A stretch of 64,000 nt of DNA from Alnus glutinosa (GCF_958979055.1 NC_084889.1:2914001-2978000); one strand, 5' to 3'; shown: positions 34,239 to 45,920, counted from the first letter of the stretch. Translations and numbers: made by a program. Notes: generated by a model not told the origin, from the letters alone.

Positions 34239-36343
34239 TATATATGTATGATAAACAAAAACTTTGACTTTCCTTTGTATTAATTATTCCTACTCGTCGT
34301 AAATATATGTGTGCAGTGTGACAAATACCTGAATCCGCAGATAGCATTTCTCACTATGAAGGGCTTGAAAAACAACAGAGAGGTGGACATCGACCATATG
34401 GATACTTGCTTAAGAAAATACATCAATTATTGGGGTGGAACCACCCTTAATTAACCACCCCAGTATGCCCCACTTAGCTGCATCATGCGCTTTGTATTTT
34501 TCTTCAATTTTGGGTGACCCAGTTCCTAGTGATATTACCAGAAGCCGTCCATATAGTCCATTGGTTTTATAGGAAAGAAGTCAGGACTTCCACTAATAAT
34601 CTCCTTCGACACTTCACCCACAGCAAGTAAGGCCTGGAAAGGTGCGCACATTTGTAGTAAGATAAAAAGAAAAAGTTTTAACTAATTTGTCATTGTTATT
34701 ATAAGGTACATCTGAAGTTTGAAATATATATATATATATATATATATACCGGATTATTAGCAGCAACCCCACCATCTGTAAGGTGAAATTCTCTAAGTAC
34801 TTTTCCTTCGGCGTCTTTGGTTTTGAAGCAATAAGTTGGAAGATAAGTTGGAGCAGCTGAGGTTGCGATGCATATGTCTGAGAGTAAGGCATCCATGCTC
34901 GGGTTTTTCTTTACCTGGTGCATGAAAATTAAGCAAATCAGAGTGATTCTCACTACAATTCAGCTCCATCATTTGCAATCCCTTCATAATTAAAGTGGGA
35001 TAGAAAATCAAATATTCAACCTCATAGCTAGAAAAGATGGTTGGCTGGAGTTGCTTGATGTCAAATGTTGGGATGACAACATTAGTCAACGCCTGGTGCA
35101 ATCTTAAACTTCCTAGTTTTTCCCTAATAATGTTATGTAGATACTTCCCATCATACTTTGGTCCGGAAAGAGCTCTGACAATCTTTGTAACATGAGGAAA
35201 TAATGGAAAACTGCAATTTGGCAAAATTGTTAATTAATTAACATCCTAATAACCGTAAAAAACATAATATGGTACGTACCTAATGATCAAATTAGAAAGC
35301 TTCAGTCATATTAATAAAGTTCTGATCTAGTGGCCGGAACTTTTAGTTTACCTTTTTTGCGGGAAGATTCTAGGACTGTGGTTTAGGTAGAAGTCCTTGA
35401 TATCCTTAGCTGCAAAAAGGGGTCGATTCTTCTCATTTGGGGCAGTCAGCATAGCAGTTACAAGACCTCCTGTGCTTGTTCCTGCAATAACTTCAAAATA
35501 ATCTGCGATTCTTGCATCTTCACCATCCAGCTTCTGTGCCATGCATGCATGCATAAAGGTACAAACAATCTAGAGTAATTAATTAAGTACTTGAAAGATA
35601 GATGTTGAATTTCATTTTACAAAACGTGCTTACGTGCATATGCATATGAAACGTGATATACCTGAAGCTCAGATTCTAAGAAGCTTAGGATAGTTCCTAG
35701 GATAAGCCCTCTTATTCCACCGCCGTCAATGCTGAGAACGGTGATGAAGTTTCCATAAGTTGGAGGCTGGAGGGGAATTTTTGTTGCTTCCATTAAGGAA
35801 TCGGATGCAGATGAGTGCTGAGTAGGAGGGGATAGGTTTTAGGTTCCTCGGAGAGAAACTTTTTAAGAGCCTTAAAAATGAATTAGTTGTGATCTGATAT
35901 TCCCGTTGAGAGAAGTATATATAAGCTGTATGCATGTTGGAATGTTGGAATGTTGGATCAAACCTGGAAATTAAAGAAAGTCAATAGACCGATGAATGTG
36001 TTTCAATTTTGACCCAACTTTTGTGTTTTCTTGCATTTTTCACTAGGCCTCTCTATTAATTGTGGTCCCATAGCTAGGCAACTAGGAAAAGTCAATGCCG
36101 AACTTTTTGACCTACGTACGTCGATAGGTATGTCTGTGCAAATCAATCTGCCACGTGAAACGTTGGCTTTGCATTTATCGTCTTTGATAAAAGACAACTA
36201 AGAATCCCACGTACTACAGTACGCAATTAATTTGTTTTTATGGGAAAACAAATTCAACATTTTTATATGAGAAAATTCAACATTTTTGATGTTGTAATTT
36301 TTTTTGTCTGGCCGCCCTAGTTGCTCGGCTGATTTTTTAATAG

Positions 36344-36524
36344 GAGTAATGTTTGTTACATAATTTTTGTACAATTTTTACACAACTCTAACAACTTTCT
36401 TTTAAAATCAGCCATTAAATATTTAGGACCCACATGTTGGAAAACAAATCCAACGGTTGATCATAACAAAAAGTAGTTAGAGTTGTGCAAAAGTTGTGAG
36501 AAAGTTGTGTAAGAAACATTACTC
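36344..36524. mobile_element. Mutator-like MITE, 181 bp, 9-bp TSD
   Basis: GAGTAATGTTTGTTACA pairs with TGTAAGAAACATTACTC; arms continue as TTTACACAACTCTAAC and GTTAGAGTTGTGCAAA. TTTTAATAG lies on both sides (36335-36343, 36525-36533). Other units run TTTTTCTAGTTGATTGAC here without an insert. Confidence 0.88.
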
Positions 36525-36903
36525 TTTTAATAGTTGATTGACGTTTTTGCTGGTTGGAGTATATAAGGTATTATGATTGCGAGTATTTTTTTTTTTTAAC
36601 CGCAACTGTGGTCTCGGTCGATTATTAATTTTAAATTACTGCAACCATTAACCACTAAATGGCGGTTGTGTTATTATTGAATGGCATATTGTAACCGGTG
36701 ACGGACCTAGGCTTGTAAAAATGGAGCCTAGGCTTATGATTGTGAGTATTGAATGACGAATTTTAGATTGTTTTGGGCTTCGTTTGGTATTTGGATGTCT
36801 TTTGATGACTTGTTTTAGCGTTTTCGCTCATAATCCATGGACTTAGAATCCCATGAAACATTAACTTAAAAGGCAAAAAGAAGAAAACTGTCTAAGTATT
36901 TTA

Positions 36904-37154
36904 GGGATAATTGTACTATTGGTCCCTATAGTATGCCATAATTATTTTTCACTCCCTCTGATTTAAAAAGTTCATGAAAGATCCTTGTGTTATGTAATAA
37001 TTATAAATCGATCCCTGACGTCAAATTCTTTTAAAATTTTTAACAGATTTCGTCAAATGCCACATTAGCGACACGTGTCGCCAATAAGATGGCGACACGT
37101 GTCCATCTGAATAAAAAAAAATAAAAATTTATTAAAAAATAAATAAAAATACTT

Positions 37155-37187
<33 letters not shown>

Positions 37188-37577
37188 AGCAAGGGTGCCT
37201 GGGCCACCCCCAGCCCCCAGCCACTGGGGGTGGCCGAGAGCCACCCCCAAAGGGGTGGTCCAGCCACCCTTTCTGCTTTCTTTCTTTTTTCTTTTTCTTT
37301 TTTTTTGAATTTTAATTTTTTTTAAAAATAAGTATTTTTATTTAATTTTTAATAAATTTATTTTTTTTATTAAGATGGACACGTGTCGTCATCTTATTGG
37401 CGACATGTGTCGCTGATGTAGCATTTGACGGAATTGTTTAAAAATTTTAACAGAATTTGTCGCCAGAAATCGATTTATAATTATTGCATACCACGATGAC
37501 CTTCCATAAACTTTTTAAACCATAAAGAGTGAAAAATAATTATGACATATCACAGAGACCAATGGTGTAATTATCTT
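36904..37577. mobile_element. Mutator-like MITE, 674 bp
   Basis: Same family as 17309-17930 (GGGATAATTGTACTATTGGT at the left, complement of AAGATAATTACACCATTGGT at the right). Flanks AGTATTTTA and AATATTTTA are a 9-bp duplication with one mismatch; the empty site CTAAATATTTTAAGACG occurs near 47563 and 53125. Centre: GC-rich palindrome GGGGGTGGC near 37200-37260. Confidence 0.88.
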
Positions 37578-38886
37578 AATATTTTAAGACCTTATAGAGA
37601 GAAAAATCACAAAAGAAAGAAAATAGAAGAAACGTAGGTGGCGCCTTTTTAGATTGTTTCTTTAGGTTCAATGAAAAAGACAATTAAAGAACGCGAGTAG
37701 TTAAAACCATGGAGCCAAAATGAGGAATTAGGCCTAACCCCTGCTGCTAATTAATCCCTAGCTATCTAATTAGGTGTGCCTAATGTTTCATTTAATGTTA
37801 TTCTCAACATTTTTATTTCCTCTTCTGGCTACGCACAATGAATGCAACATTCAAGAACAAGAGAATTAAATGTTTAAAAAAATGTTTAAAAAAACTAATA
37901 ATCATTCTTTTGATGCACTGGATATGGGATTAGAATCCTATTTGAATTATGAGCAAAATATTTCTAAAGGTATCAGAACTGCATGCCTATAAATAGATCA
38001 CTACTCCAGGCATTAAAACTCTTTGATCTCTCTGATATTGACGCGCTTTCATATTTCCAAATATTTATCTATTAATTAAATTTGACTTAGATATCAGAGT
38101 GAGACTCCGTCGACATACCTGACAAGCTCTAGTGTATGTTGATTTATTGTCTTGTAAGTATTGGAGAGAACGAATCAAAAGGCGATATGTCACCAAATCA
38201 GAAACTATATCATGCAACAACTGCAAAAGCTTTTAAATTTCCACGTATTATGGTTGCCTTGATTTATTTGGTACGGTTTTAGAATTGGGGAATGGATCGG
38301 AGGATTTTAGAGTTTAGGAGATAATTGTTGTAGAAGAGAAATGATGAGGTTTTCATCTTTTTCAATTTTTGTAGTTTTACGCATATGTGCTATTATTTTA
38401 TTAGAGGGCATAATTAAAGGAAGTATGTATAGAAGTTATCCTCTTAATTAAAAATACAAAAATTTAGTCATGAGAAATAGTTGGCGAAATCCGTAACTTA
38501 CATAATCCCGTAAGTATTGCGTTTATTTGATTAATTAGGAAACGTTATGAGAAAAAAATTATAAAATCAAGAAAAAAGAAAATTAGAAAAGTTGTGAAAG
38601 TTCGATGTTCATGCATGGCCAAGAAAATTCAAAATTAAATCGTTTTGTCTAACTTAAAGTTGCCAAAATTAAAGCACATAGATATGGAACCTTTTTTATT
38701 TTTTAAATAATAATAATAAAATTAAAACTTATACAAATATAGACGTGAAACTTTGCTTGATAATGATAACTTTAAAACAATAACATCCAAACGCTTGAAT
38801 ATTTGCTCTTTCTAGTATTTTCATTGTTTTTTCATATTGACTAAAAAAAAATTAGCAATTAGTGACGTGTCTATAATAACCAAACC

Positions 38887-39213
38887 GATGGAGCTTAAGG
38901 GCTGTTGACGAACTGCCAGCGTAAGCCACCGTTATCGGTCAAGCCGGTGGCCGAGAATGGGCTGTCGGCGTCCGAGCTACACAAGCTGCCCAAGGTGACC
39001 GGGAAAGAGCTGGTGTTGGGGACGGAATGCGCTATTTGTCTTGACGAGATTGAGATCGAGTCGGCAACCGGCTCGACTGATTCCCAGTTGCCACCACGGG
39101 GTTCCATGTAGAGTGTGCGGACACCTGGCTTTCTAAGCATTCGGTGTACATGTCCGGTGTGCAGGGCCAAGCTTGAGCCTCAGCTATTCAATGCCCCTGA
39201 AAATTCGTGCTAA
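38887..39213 (+). pseudogene. RING-H2 (ATL-type) E3 ubiquitin ligase fragment
   Basis: The first frame reads LPKVTGKELVLGTECAICLD, which is the start of a plant ATL-type RING-H2 finger (C-x2-C at 39028-39039). The middle of the RING is found in another frame (GFHVECADTWLSKHSV around 39101-39148), and the last Cys pair returns to the first frame (CPVCRAKLEP, 39151-39180) before a stop at 39210-39212. Two compensating small indels have therefore broken the zinc-binding domain. The transmembrane N-terminus of ATL proteins is absent. The gene is a 3' fragment of an intronless ATL-like gene and has no promoter of its own here. Confidence 0.8.
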
Positions 39214-39360
39214 GAAGTTTGAATTAATGTTATATGTTTATTGTTATTCGTTAATTTTTTGTTGATGATAATGTTTGGTCCCGAATGCGTTTTCAAGCAC
39301 CATGATCTGATTATGTTTTGTGTAATGATTAAGGTATATATATTTCTGAGCGTGAATTAA

Positions 39361-39608
39361 TGCATGCATGGTTAAATTATCTTTTTTCTTTTTTTGAAAT
39401 GCTTAAATTCAAATCTAAGCAGAAGTGGTTAAATCTCATCACATCTAATTGCAAAAACGAATACATACGGAGCTTACGGCGGTCGGTTTGGTTAACAGAG
39501 CAGTTTCCATTGAAGACGAAGGACCTCTTGCCGCTATTTGACATTATGGCGAAGAAAGTGAAGGCGGTGAGGACGATGAGAGAGTACGGTTTGAGTTTTG
39601 GGCTTTGA
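39361..39608 (+). pseudogene. Ankyrin/GPCR-chaperone-domain (ANKRD13-like) exon fragment
   Basis: The open frame ends with EYIRSLRRSVWLTEQFPLK followed by TKDLLPLFDIMAKKVKAVRT (about 39456-39579). Plant ankyrin proteins of the ANKRD13 type carry a very similar stretch near their C-terminus (WLT-x-FPLKT-x-ELLPLLDILANKVKA). The frame stops soon after at TGA (39606-39608) with no continuation, and the 5' part (from 39361) is AT-rich and looks intronic. It is a single-exon relic lying next to the RING fragment though the two families are unrelated. The identification is from memory of the family motif, without a search. Confidence 0.65.
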
Positions 39609-39973
39609 CTGTAAATTCATATATTTGCATCTCAACCGCAGATTCTTTTCACAGCATCTATGCGGTACCAAAAGAAGTAGGATCCTAATTACATCCGTGT
39701 AATTGTTCTATATACTTATATCTTAAGGATTTGATTGGTGCATTACATGGCCCCACTCTCATGCGAGAGGGAGTGTTATAATAAATCTAACATTTCCCTA
39801 TATATATCTTATCCGGAATTTATTCAAGCAAATTGAAACGAATAATGAATGAGTCAGGAGGGTGGACTTTTCTGCGTCCCACCTAGACCACACAACAGTA
39901 GTTCACGTACAAGATCAAAATAAACGTAACGTTATCTTCATTTTGTATTTGTGCTTGTGATGGGTAGCATGTC

Positions 39974-40009
39974 CAAGGGTGGAGCCAACAAAAATTTAGT
40001 GGGTCTGAA

Positions 40010-40050
<41 letters not shown>

Positions 40051-40813
40051 AATGCTTGGTTGTACACTCTCATCCCACTCTTATCCCACCCTTGTCTACA
40101 TGGACCAATAATGTGAGAGATAGTGGAGAGAGTGTAGTGGGACCCAATTTTTTTAACAATATTATTGGTCCAAGTAGACGAAGGTGAGATAGGAGGGGGA
40201 TAAGAGTGTACAACCAAGCATTTCTCTCTCTATATATATATATAGTTTCTCTATATGCGCGCGAATGTAAAATAAAAGTAGACAAGTCTTAAAATTAACT
40301 TCATACCAAGTCATAAGTACTATATACAAAATTTACATGCCTATAAAATTATCTTTAAAAATAAATTTTCTTCCAAATATAAAATTGTTATAGTTTGCTA
40401 TAGCTTACAGACATGTAAAAAAAAATAATAATAATAAAAAACAACTTTGTATCTCATTTGAATTGTGCTCAACAACGATCTTTCATGGAATTAATAAAAT
40501 TCATCTAATTAATACCATTTCTCCAGTTAAATCCTTAGCAATTTCAATCTTTTTCAATATAAACTAGCAAATTATCTATTGGAAACTCATCTTCCATTTT
40601 AATTACTACGCCATCTAGTTTTTACTAGTAGAGTACATTTTTTGGGGGGTTGAATTTTATTCTTGCTGAGGCCATCATATAATTAACCCTTAAAAAATAA
40701 TTTTTTTGAAGGGTTTTGAATTTTTTTTTTTTTTTTTTTTTGGGGGGGGGGGGGGGGGGTGGGGGGGGCATGGACCCCCACCCTCAAGGTGCATGTGCAT
40801 GCCTCCGCCCCTG
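39974..40813. mobile_element. hAT transposon inserted in the last exon of gene D
   Basis: It begins CAAGGGTGGAGCC and ends GCCTCCGCCCCTG, an inverted pair of the CAGGGGCGGAGCC type common in plant hAT elements. The 8-bp duplication AGCATGTC is perfect (39966-39973 and 40814-40821) and corresponds to coding sequence (Gly-His-Ala on the minus strand). Genes C and F keep only its right end. It contains a T-run followed by a G-run (about 40719-40769) and a nested MITE (40047-40226). No transposase is present. Confidence 0.92.
40047..40226. mobile_element. MITE nested in the hAT element
   Basis: GAGAAATGCTTGGTTGTACA at the left is the exact complement of TGTACAACCAAGCATTTCTC at the right, with arms extending through ACTCTCATCCCACTC. 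About 180 bp, flanked by TA repeats that hide the target duplication. Confidence 0.9.
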
Positions 40814-42756
40814 AGCATGTCCACCGGGGGAGTTAGCATGGCGAAGATGCCTCTCTTGGGAAAGTAGTTTTGCAAACCTGAAAGAACATATATAATTATT
40901 TCCATTATATTAATTTGATAATCAAAATGAAAATTTGCGAAAAAGAATTTTAGAATTTAGTAGTTTGATACCTTTTGAGAGCCTCTTCATTAGTTTCCTT
41001 GTTAACAACCTCAAATATGCCTGTCTCCAAATTCATCCTAGAGATTGGTTTCTTTAGCAGTGTTTCGCTAGCTTTTACAAGATCATCCAAATTCTTTGTT
41101 GTAGCTACGTCCACAGAAGATAATACCCCACTTAATGTATCGTCCTGTGCATTATTTTGATTCAAACATGTCTATATTAAAGATCAGACGACCAAAAAAC
41201 ATGTGTGTGTATATATATATGATAAACAAAAACTCTGCCTTTTTTTTTTTTTTTTTGTATTAATTATTCCTACTCGTCGTGAATATATGGGTGCAGTGTG
41301 ACAAATACCTGAATCCGCAGATAGCATTTCTCACTATGAAGGGCTTGAAAAACAACAGAGAGGTGGACATCGACCATATGGAGACTTGCTTGAGAAAATA
41401 CATCAATTATTGGGGTGGAACCACCGTTAGTTAACCACCCCAGTATGCCCCACTTAGCTGCATCAGGCGCCTTGTATTTTTCTTCAATTTTGGGTGACCC
41501 AGTTCCTAGTGATATTACCAGAAACCGTCCATAGTCCATTGGTTTTATAGGAAAGAAGTCAAGACTTCCACTAATAATCTCCTTTGACACTTCACCCATG
41601 GCAAGTAAGGCCTGGAAAGGTGCGCACGTTTGTAGTAAGATAAAAAGAAGTTTTAACTAATTTGTCATTGTTATTGTAAGGTACATCTAAAGTTTGCAAT
41701 ATATATATATATATACCGGATTATTAGCAGCAACCCCACCATCTATAAGGTGAAATTCTCTAAGTACTTTCCCTTCGGCATCTTTGGTTTTGAAGCAATA
41801 AGTTGGAAGATAAGTTGGAGCAGCTGAGGTTGCGATGCATATGTCTGAGAGTAAGGCATCTATGCTCGGGTTTTTCTTTACCTGGTGCATGAAAATTAAG
41901 CAAATCTGAGTGATTCTCAGTATAATTCAGCTCCATCATTTGCAATCCCTTCATAATTAAAGTGGGATAGAAAATCAAATATTCAACCTCATAGCTAGAA
42001 AAGATGGTTGGATGGAGTCGCTTGATGTCAAATGTTGGGATGACAACATTAGTCAATGTCTGGTGCAATCTTAAACTGCCTAGTTTTTCCCTAATAATGT
42101 TATGTAGATACTTCCCATCATACTTTGGTCCGGAAAGAGCTTTGACAATCTTTGTAACGTGAGAAAATAATGGAAAACTGCAATTTGGCAAAATTGTTAA
42201 TTAATTAACACCCCCTAATAACTGTAAAAGAACATAATATGGTACGTACCTAATGATTAAATAAGAAAGCTTCAGTCATATTAATGAAGTCTGATCTAGT
42301 GGCCGGAACTTTTAGTTTACCTTTTTTGCGGGAAGATTCTAGGACTGTGGTTTAGGTAGAAGTCCTTGATATCCTTAGCTGCAAAAAGGGGTCGATTCTT
42401 CTCATTTGGGGCAGTTAGCATAGCAGTTATAAGACCTCCTGTGCTTGTTCCTGCAATAACGTCAAAATAATCTGCGATTCTTGCATCTTCACCATCCAGC
42501 TTCTGTACCATGCATCCATAAACGTACAAACAATCTAGAGTAATTAATTAAGTACTTGAAAGATGTTGAATTTCTTTTTACAAAACGTGCTTACCTGCAT
42601 GCATATATATGAAACGTGATATACCTGAAGCTCAGATTCTAAGAAGCTTAGGATAGTTCCTGGGATAAGCCCTCTTATTCCACCGCCGTCAATGCTGAGA
42701 ACGGTGATGAAGTTTCCATAAGTTGGAGGCTGGAGGGGGACTTTTGTTGCTTCCAT
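40784..42756 (-). CDS. Patatin-like acyl hydrolase, gene D (intact)
   Basis: Seven exons, 42756-42625, 42502-42321, 42177-41988, 41881-41717, 41611-41309, 41144-40972 and 40877-40784, join to 412 codons without a stop. DGGGIRG (23-29), GTSTGG (Ser64) and [10 protein letters not shown] (Asp215) are present, so catalysis is expected. Introns are short (105 bp for intron 4), the most compact structure in the array and a good proxy for the ancestral one. The C-terminal 11 or so residues ([12 protein letters not shown]) after the target-site codons are encoded by the right end of the hAT element at 39974-40813, which also supplies the TGA at 40784-40786. A TATA run lies at 42884-42892. Role: lipid acyl hydrolysis in the cytosol or at membranes, by family; the physiological substrate is unknown. 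Confidence 0.94.
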
Positions 42757-44039
42757 TAAGGAATCGGATGCAGATGAGTATTGAGTGGCCGGGAGGGGAT
42801 AGGTTTTACGTGCCTTAGAGAGAAACTTTTTAAGAGCCTTAAAAATGAATTAGTTTGTGATCTGATGTTCCCGTTGAGAGAAGTATATATACGCCGTAAG
42901 CATGTTGGAATGTTGGAATATTGGATCAAACCTGGAAATTAAAGAAAGTCAATAGATAAATGTGTTTTCTTGCATTTTTCACTAGGCCTCTATTAATTAT
43001 GGTCCCATAGCTAGGCAACTAGGCAAAGTCGATGCAGAGGTTGATGTGTACGTACGTCGATAGGTATGTCTGTGCAAATCAATCTGCCACGTGAAATGTT
43101 GGCTTTGCATTTATCGTCTTAATTTGATAAAAGACAACTATGTGTTTGGTAAATGAATTTTAGAAACAAAATGATTTTGATTTTATTTTTTTTAAAAATA
43201 AATTATATTTTATTTAACTTTTTTAAAAGCAAATCATTTTTATTTAATTTTTTTGAAATAAATTATATTTTATTCAACTTTTTTTTTTGTGTGTGTTTGG
43301 ATGTTGAATTTTTATTTTATTTGCGAATTTCGAGATTTTATTTTTTTAAAAAAATTAAATAAAATATGATTTGTTTTTTAAAATGTGAATAAAATATAAT
43401 TTATCTTGAAAAAAATAGAATCAAAATCATATTTTGTTTCCAAAATTCATTTGCCAAACACATAAGAATCCCACGGGCTACAATACGCATTTAATTTTTT
43501 TTGTTTTTTTTTTTTTATGGGAAATTCCAGGAAGAATATAATATAACGACTTTGCCTTTATCTTTTAAGAATTTTCTCATTTTTGTGGTCCTAGGAGGGT
43601 TTTGATGTTGTATTTTTTTTTTTTTGTCTAGCCGCCCTAGTTGCGCAGCTGTTTTTTTCTAGTTGATTGACGTTTTTACTGGTAGGAGTATATAATGCGG
43701 GTATTTATTTTTAACCGCAACTGTAGACTTGGTCGGTTATTAATTTTAAATTACTCAACCGTTAACTGCTAAATGGTGGTTGTGTTATTATTGAATGACA
43801 TGTTGTAACCGCTAATCGCCTGTTAAGTAATGAGTTTTTTGAGCCGTTTTTAGTGTTTTGCACAGTTTTTTACAACATATTTTAGATTGTTTTGGGCCTC
43901 ATTTAGTATTTAATTTGGATGTCTTTTTATGACTTGTTTTAATGTTTTCGCTCATAATCCGTGGACTTAGAATCCCATTAAACAATAACTTAAAAAGCAA
44001 AGAGAAGAAAACTGTCCATATTTTAATTTGGATGTCTTA
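42757..44039. other. Gene D upstream flank
   Basis: No gene. TATATATAC at 42884-42892 is the likely TATA box. CCACGTGAAATGTTGG (about 43087) is the conserved G-box-containing segment. The remainder is array-wide spacer interrupted by the MITE at 43141-43462. Confidence 0.6.
43141..43462. mobile_element. AT-rich MITE with TA target duplication
   Basis: TGTGTTTGGTAAATGAATTT at the left pairs with AAATTCATTTGCCAAACACA at the right; the whole 322 bp folds as one hairpin. TA flanks both sides (43139-43140, 43463-43464). The gene C unit has the empty site GACAACTAAGAATCCC near 36194. The gene F unit has the same element at 51796-52168, so it inserted before those two units separated. Confidence 0.9.
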
Positions 44040-44224
44040 TAGATTTGGTCTTTAGATCATGTTAAACTATCGATTCAGTGGATCTGTAACATTTGCAAAT
44101 GCAATATGCATATATGGTTCTCATTCTTAATAGTTTTGATTGAATATATATAGGAACAAAGTAGAGAATAACGACAGAGCTGCAGCATGAACAGTAGTTC
44201 GTGTTGAGTGTTTAACACTTGAGG

Positions 44225-44662
44225 ATTTTCTTTCTTTCTTTCTTTTTTCCTTTTTTTTTTTTTTTTTTAATGAATCAATGCCTTTATAAACCAAACTCAA
44301 CTGAAAACATCACTCCAGTAAACACTGAATACACCTTACAAACAAGAGAACAAACCCTCTATACAACATACTAACAACCAAAACAAATTATTGCATAGCT
44401 AATATCCACATAACACTAAAATCAGAAACAAAACAACAATATTTTTACAAATGCCACTGCTGTGATAGGCTACCCGAGAGATTCTTCTGCTTCCTACTAG
44501 ACAAGACCCGAGTTCTAACATCCCCTTTAATTCGAGCAACAAGAGCTTCTTCAGTCAAAGGAGTATTACCATAATAAAGGTCATTCATCAACCTCCATAA
44601 ATGGTATATAGCTGCTGCCAACCTACATAATGAATTTCCAGTAAATCCCCAACCAGAAAACT
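44225..44662 (-). mobile_element. LINE 3' end (5'-truncated)
   Basis: Read on the minus strand, a coding tail (IYHLWRLMNDLYYGNTPLT, then an ARIKGDVRTRV-like stretch, about 44470-44620) resembles the zf-RVT C-terminus of plant LINE reverse transcriptases. It is followed by an untranslated part and a poly(A) tail, seen as the T-run at 44250-44269. It is truncated at its 5' end. Confidence 0.7.
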
Positions 44663-45082
44663 TTAAATGGTTTTGTTTGGGTGCAACAATGCCGCTCAAT
44701 CTGTTGATTACGTGGACGGTTTTTAGAACATGCCTTGCGCACGGAGTGCGATTTCGAATCGATAAAGTTCATTGAACCTTACTCTTCCACAAAATGCACC
44801 TTAAGGGAAGAAATTTACTCAAGGCTTATAAAGCCCATAACCCATGCATGCCTTGGCAATGTGGGACTCTTAACACGCCCCCTCACTTATGGCATTATTG
44901 TCCAAACACGTGTACAATGGGAAAGAATGCCTAACATTGTCCAAGGCTCTGGAGTGAGACTCTTAACACGAATGTCATATAAGGTTTTAGCTTTTCTCAT
45001 TGATTACCAATTGATTTTCATATGAAATGGTGAAAGGCTCAATCCAAAAAGTTTTGAAGGCTATGTTGATTTATATCAAACC

Positions 45083-45230
45083 CGTTTACCGGATTATTAG
45101 CATGCAGCTACACCCCATCAATAAGATTGAATTATCTCACTCTTCCAGTGGGTTCTTTGGTGTATCAAAATAATGGTCTGGAAAATATGATGGAGCAGCT
45201 GAAGTTCCGATGCATATATCTGAAAGTATT
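45083..45230 (-). pseudogene. Old patatin-like exon 4 relic
   Basis: On the minus strand the text reads as ICIGTSAAPSYFPDHYFD, a frame break, KEPTGRVR, a stop, FNLIDG and then HANNP next to a GT donor. This is exon 4 of a patatin-like gene, with the catalytic Asp codon surroundings damaged. It differs from the seven recent copies (YFPDHYFD against YLPTYYFE), so it comes from an older, separate lineage. No other exon could be placed with confidence. Confidence 0.7.
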
Positions 45231-45572
45231 TTTGCTGCCAGATTGATGTTAATATTTTTGCTGCCATTTGATTGGTCATGGAACGCTCTGGTGTGAGTTG
45301 ATTGGATATATTAAATGTATCGATCGGAAATCAACTCACTTTGATGAGTTTTAACACTTGATCTAAACTGACAAGATAATAAGTTTTATACTATTTATAA
45401 AGTAATACTGAACTTTGATTAAATTATATATGATAGAAATTAGGATTATATGAGAAAACCCTATCATATGAAGAGCAAAAGTTTGTGTAAAACAGTATTC
45501 CAATAAAGCGTTTAAAATCGTGAAGTGTCGTACCTAAAGGGCGAAAAAAAAAAAAAAAAAAAAAAAAAAAAG

Positions 45573-45920
45573 GTTAAATACCTTATTGGTACCTGAGTTT
45601 TAGGTTTTTTTAAAATTTAGTACATGAATTTTTATTTGTTTCATAAATGATACTTGAGTTATGGGTAAAAACCCGTTTGGTACCTCTGTTACATTTTTCG
45701 TCTAAATTTTAACGGCTTGCAGCAGTTGTGTGGCACTATATAAAAAAAATAAAAATCATTAAAAATAATAAAATTAAAAAATTAAAAAATTAAAAAATTA
45801 AAAAAAAAAAAAGAAAAAAAAAAAAAAAAAAGAAAAAAAAAGAGGGGTGGCCACCCCTCTTCACCACCATGGGGTGGTTGGCAGGAAAAAAAAATTAAAA
45901 TTGATAGGTTTGGCCTATCA
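45573..45920. mobile_element. Left end of a GGTTAAATA-type repeat
   Basis: GGTTAAATACCTTATTGGTACCTGAGTTTTAG through about 45740 matches 54761-54910. A GC-rich palindrome follows (GGGGTGGCCACCCCTC near 45843). The expected inverted right end is not found, so this is a truncated element. A 29-bp A-run precedes it. Confidence 0.6.

Larger units (their letters stand above)
28248..35793 (-). pseudogene. Patatin-like acyl hydrolase, gene C (frameshift; copia in intron 5)
   Basis: All seven exons are present: 35793-35662, 35533-35352, 35210-35021, 34914-34750, 34633-34329, 28598-28426, 28335-28248. Ser64 and Asp215 codons are intact. Exon 5 is 305 nt instead of 303: an extra AT at about 34551-34554 (CCATATAGTCC against CCATAGTCC in D) shifts the frame and brings a TAA at 34535-34537, truncating the product at about 255 residues. 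A 5.6-kb copia element then separates exons 5 and 6. Other changes are P32 to L in the oxyanion region and G to C in the ETGIFE motif of exon 6. The last exon ends in codons from the hAT right terminus (GHAQRRRHAT then TGA), as in D and F. The shift alone is enough to class it as a pseudogene, though a truncated patatin core could still be made. Confidence 0.9.
35794..38879. other. Gene C upstream flank and unit spacer
   Basis: No gene. It includes the promoter-like TATATATAA (35915-35923), CCACGTGAAACGTTGG (36151), the array-wide spacer text and two MITEs described separately. The right part (from about 38220) is the 3' flank of the gene D unit. Confidence 0.6.
38880..39683 (+). other. 800-bp segment replacing unit sequence, with captured host gene pieces
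   Basis: In the other units AGTGACGTGTCTA continues into the common 3' flank. Here, from about 38880 to GATCCTAATTACATCCG (39681), a different sequence with markedly higher GC content (first 330 bp) takes its place. It contains two unrelated gene remnants listed below, both on the plus strand. I could not find clear terminal repeats, so the carrier is unidentified; gene-fragment capture by a transposon or filler DNA at a repaired break are both possible. Confidence 0.7.
44040..45572. repeat. Relic block, left copy (pairs with 53740-54760)
   Basis: From GGTCTTTAGATCATGTTAAA (44049) the sequence matches 53747 onwards in the same orientation. It contains a LINE 3' tail (44225-44662), a roughly 215-bp segment absent from the other copy (44755-44972, with the repeated phrase GACTCTTAACACG) and an old patatin-like exon. 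No intact gene. Confidence 0.75.

Noticed and set aside
40719..40769. T-run followed by G-run as a functional quadruplex site
   Set aside because: It is a homopolymer within the hAT element that varies among copies (28208, 49371) and is error-prone to sequence; no evidence of function.
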